From an uncultured Clostridia bacterium (GTDB lineage: Bacteria > Bacillota > Clostridia > TANB77 > CAG-508): 34,609 nt of DNA. Made by a program: the position numbers and the translations under genes. The stretch covers positions 1 to 34,609 of the forward strand of contig CANQKT010000030.1 in NCBI GenBank assembly GCA_947624525.1. Direction: 5' to 3'. Below, one piece after another: positions 32,779 to 34,609 of this stretch (within the stretch, counting starts at the first letter, position 1; the number at the start of each line of letters is the position of its first letter). The notes under the pieces were generated by a model. It searched no databases, was not told where the DNA came from, and saw only the letters and a program-made list of their open reading frames with translations.

Positions 32779-34609
32779 ATGAATAAGATAGAATTATTGT
32801 CACCTGCCGGTGATTTTGATTGCTTAAAAGCTGCTGTCCAGTCAGGTTGTGACTGCGTTTATTTTGGTGGAAACATATTCAACGCTAGAACTTCTGCTAG
32901 TAATTTTGATGATGAAGAATTAAAAAAAGCTATTGAATATGCAAAAATTAGAAAAGTTAAAACAAATTTAACTTTGAATACTTTGATAAAAAATGATGAA
33001 TTTACAGATAGTTTAAAGCTTGCAAAAAAGGCTTATGAATATGGAATTGATGCTATTATAGTACAAGATTTAGGGCTTGCCAAAAAATTGATTGAATTGT
33101 TTCCAGATTTGCCAATACATGCAAGCACACAAATGACTATCCATAATTTAGAAGGTGTTTTAGAGGCTGAAAGGCTTGGATTCAAAAGAGTTGTACTTTC
33201 TAGGGAATTATCAATGGATGAGATTAAATATATTTGCGATAATTCTAATATAGAAATAGAAGTCTTCGTTCATGGAGCTCTATGTATTTGTTATTCAGGT
33301 CAATGTCTTTTATCTAGCATGATTGGAGGACGTTCACGGAAACCGTGGCAAATGTGCCCAACCTTGTAGATTGCCTTATGAATTAGTAAAAAAGACTTGT
33401 AACTTTGAAAACGCTGAAATTCCCGATGATATAGATACTTTGGATACTTCTAAAAATACTGAGATTTCTGATAAAATAAACACTTTTTATAATACAGAAA
33501 CTTTAGATAAAGGACACCTATTAAGTCCAAAAGACTTATGTTCCTTAGACCTACTCCCTACTTTGGTAAACCTCGGAGTAACCTGCTTCAAAATTGAAGG
33601 TAGACTAAAAAATCCAGAATATGTATCTACAGTAACTAGAATTTATAGAAAATATATAGATTTGGCACAATCAGACAAGCCATATATAGTTGAGGAAAAT
33701 GATAGAAAAGACTTGTTACAAGTATTCAATCGTGGCGGATTTTCTACAGGATATTTAGCCTCTAAGCCTAATTCTGATTTGATATATAAGCATAAATCAA
33801 ATAATATGGGGATACCACTTGGAAAAGTCTCTAATTTTAACAGCAATAAGGGATATATAACATTAAAATTGGAAGACGATCTTTCAATTGGTGATACTGT
33901 TAGTCTTGAAAAAGAAACTGGAACTTATACCATTTCTGAATTAATGATAAACAAACATAACACTCCTTCTGCTCACAAAGGCGATATTGTTAAAATTGGT
34001 AGAATAAAAGGTAAAATATCCATAAATGATAACATTTTCAAAATGAGTTCAAAAAAGCTTAATACACTAACAAATACTCTTCTAAACAGCGAAAATATTA
34101 AAGCTAAAATAAATTGTAAAATCACTATCCATAACAACACCCCAATTGCTATGAGAATTTTTACTGATAATGTAACTTCTATTAATAATAACACCAGTCA
34201 CCTCTTAAGTACTAATACAAATTCAACAGATTTATATAAAAATATAGACTTTACGATTACATCAGACTTAATTCCTGTTGATGCAATTAATTCCCCAATC
34301 ACGAAAGAGAGAATTCTAGATCAGATTAACAAATTAGGTGGTACTCCTTTTGAGTTTGAAAATATTGACGTAGATTTGGATGATAATTTATATATACCTA
34401 GTATTAGTAAATTAAATCAACTGCGTAGAGATTGTATTAATAAATTAGAAGAAATTTTGCTAGATAGAATTCATAGAAAATGTGAGATTGATTTAGATAA
34501 GCACAATACACATAGTAATGATAACATAGGTATATGCACTACTGATGATCCAGAAATGAATAAAAATAGCACAAATATATGCGAGGTCAACCATCAGAAT
34601 TATACTGAT
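32779..34609 (+). pseudogene. U32 family peptidase / RNA hydroxylase-like protein, +1 frameshift, 3' end outside the window
   Basis: ATG 32779 has GAAAGGA about 11 bases upstream. MNKIELLSPAGDFDCLKAAV, DCVYFGGNIFNARTSASNF, HASTQMTIHNLEGV and VFVHGALCICYSGQCLLSSM are the U32 core. At 33337 one extra C (TCA-C-GGA) shifts the frame and the track ORF ends at RSRKPWQMCPTL. Without it the sequence reads SGNRGKCAQPCRLPYELVKK, the conserved cysteine segment, and stays open to the window end (VNLGVTCFKIEGRLKNPEYV, QVFNRGGFSTGYLA, then a DUF3656-like tail). About 37 residues after ELVKK (NFENAEIPDDIDTLDTSKN...) look like an insertion relative to the family. Recent pseudogene or sequencing error. Relatives act in tRNA or rRNA hydroxylation. 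Confidence 0.85.

Noticed and set aside
1-34609. CRISPR array, tRNA, rRNA, tmRNA or prophage genes
   Set aside because: No regularly spaced repeats, cloverleaf candidates, conserved rRNA/tmRNA sequence or phage structural genes were seen on reading both strands.

Overview
The window is very AT-rich and looks like chromosomal DNA of an anaerobic Firmicute of the class Clostridia. Supporting signs are strong AGGAGG ribosome binding sites, frequent TTG/GTG starts, Der-PlsY-GpsA, SmpB and zinc-type L32 of the Firmicute kind, a Spo0A-like response regulator, and a VTC/DUF4956/Cthe_2159 surface cluster. I cannot name a species from sequence alone.

Layout. 1-2149 (minus strand): a surface/polyphosphate-type cluster of VTC-domain polymerase, DUF4956 membrane protein and a Cthe_2159-type carbohydrate-binding protein; the last is frameshifted and runs off the left edge. 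2231-2296: a perfect REP-like palindrome. 2310-7624: three tandem units, each a secreted TasA/camelysin-like surface protein gene (minus strand) with its own upstream AT-rich segment bounded by inverted recombination-like sites. 7651-9188: a truncated Rpn nuclease fused onto the 3' end of an uncharacterised gene. 9289-14736: an AAA-CYTH ATPase, small secreted or membrane proteins, smpB, a lipoprotein and a zinc-ribbon protein. 14836-17945: der-plsY-gpsA. 18009-25255: a tandem PIN-like protein, rpmF, an AbiE-type toxin-antitoxin pair, asnB, an unusual repeat/hairpin block, a small export protein and a PHP phosphoesterase. 25257-32079: a compact minus-strand operon (response regulator, aminotransferase, SDR, second asparagine synthetase, AMP-ligase, kinase-like protein) that looks like an undescribed small-molecule pathway. 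32284-32418: a structured regulatory region. 32437-32598: a 53-residue Cys-Gly membrane peptide. 32779-end: a U32 peptidase gene with a one-base frameshift.

The most exciting signal is the three-unit array at 2.3-7.6 kb. Each upstream segment (176-186 bp between cores) is flanked by two palindromic sites with conserved half-sites (ATTAAG / CTTAAT type) around a 7-base core. The core differs between the three units (TTAGCTA, TTAGGTA, CTAAATA), yet within each unit the opposite site carries its exact reverse complement. Each segment contains a conserved promoter (TTGAAA, 16 bp, TGn-TAAAAT/TAGAAT) that points away from the gene in this assembly and runs straight into a hairpin plus T-run. This is the expected architecture of three independently invertible promoters, all captured OFF, probably served by a site-specific recombinase encoded elsewhere. 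Inversion would place each promoter about 85-110 bases upstream of its surface-protein start codon.

Secondary highlights are the orphan biosynthetic operon with a Spo0A-like regulator and an SDR lacking its catalytic Lys, three disrupted genes (Cthe_2159 family, Rpn, U32), a 136-bp identity between two of the surface genes, and fossil fragments of a fourth surface gene and of the AAA-CYTH gene.
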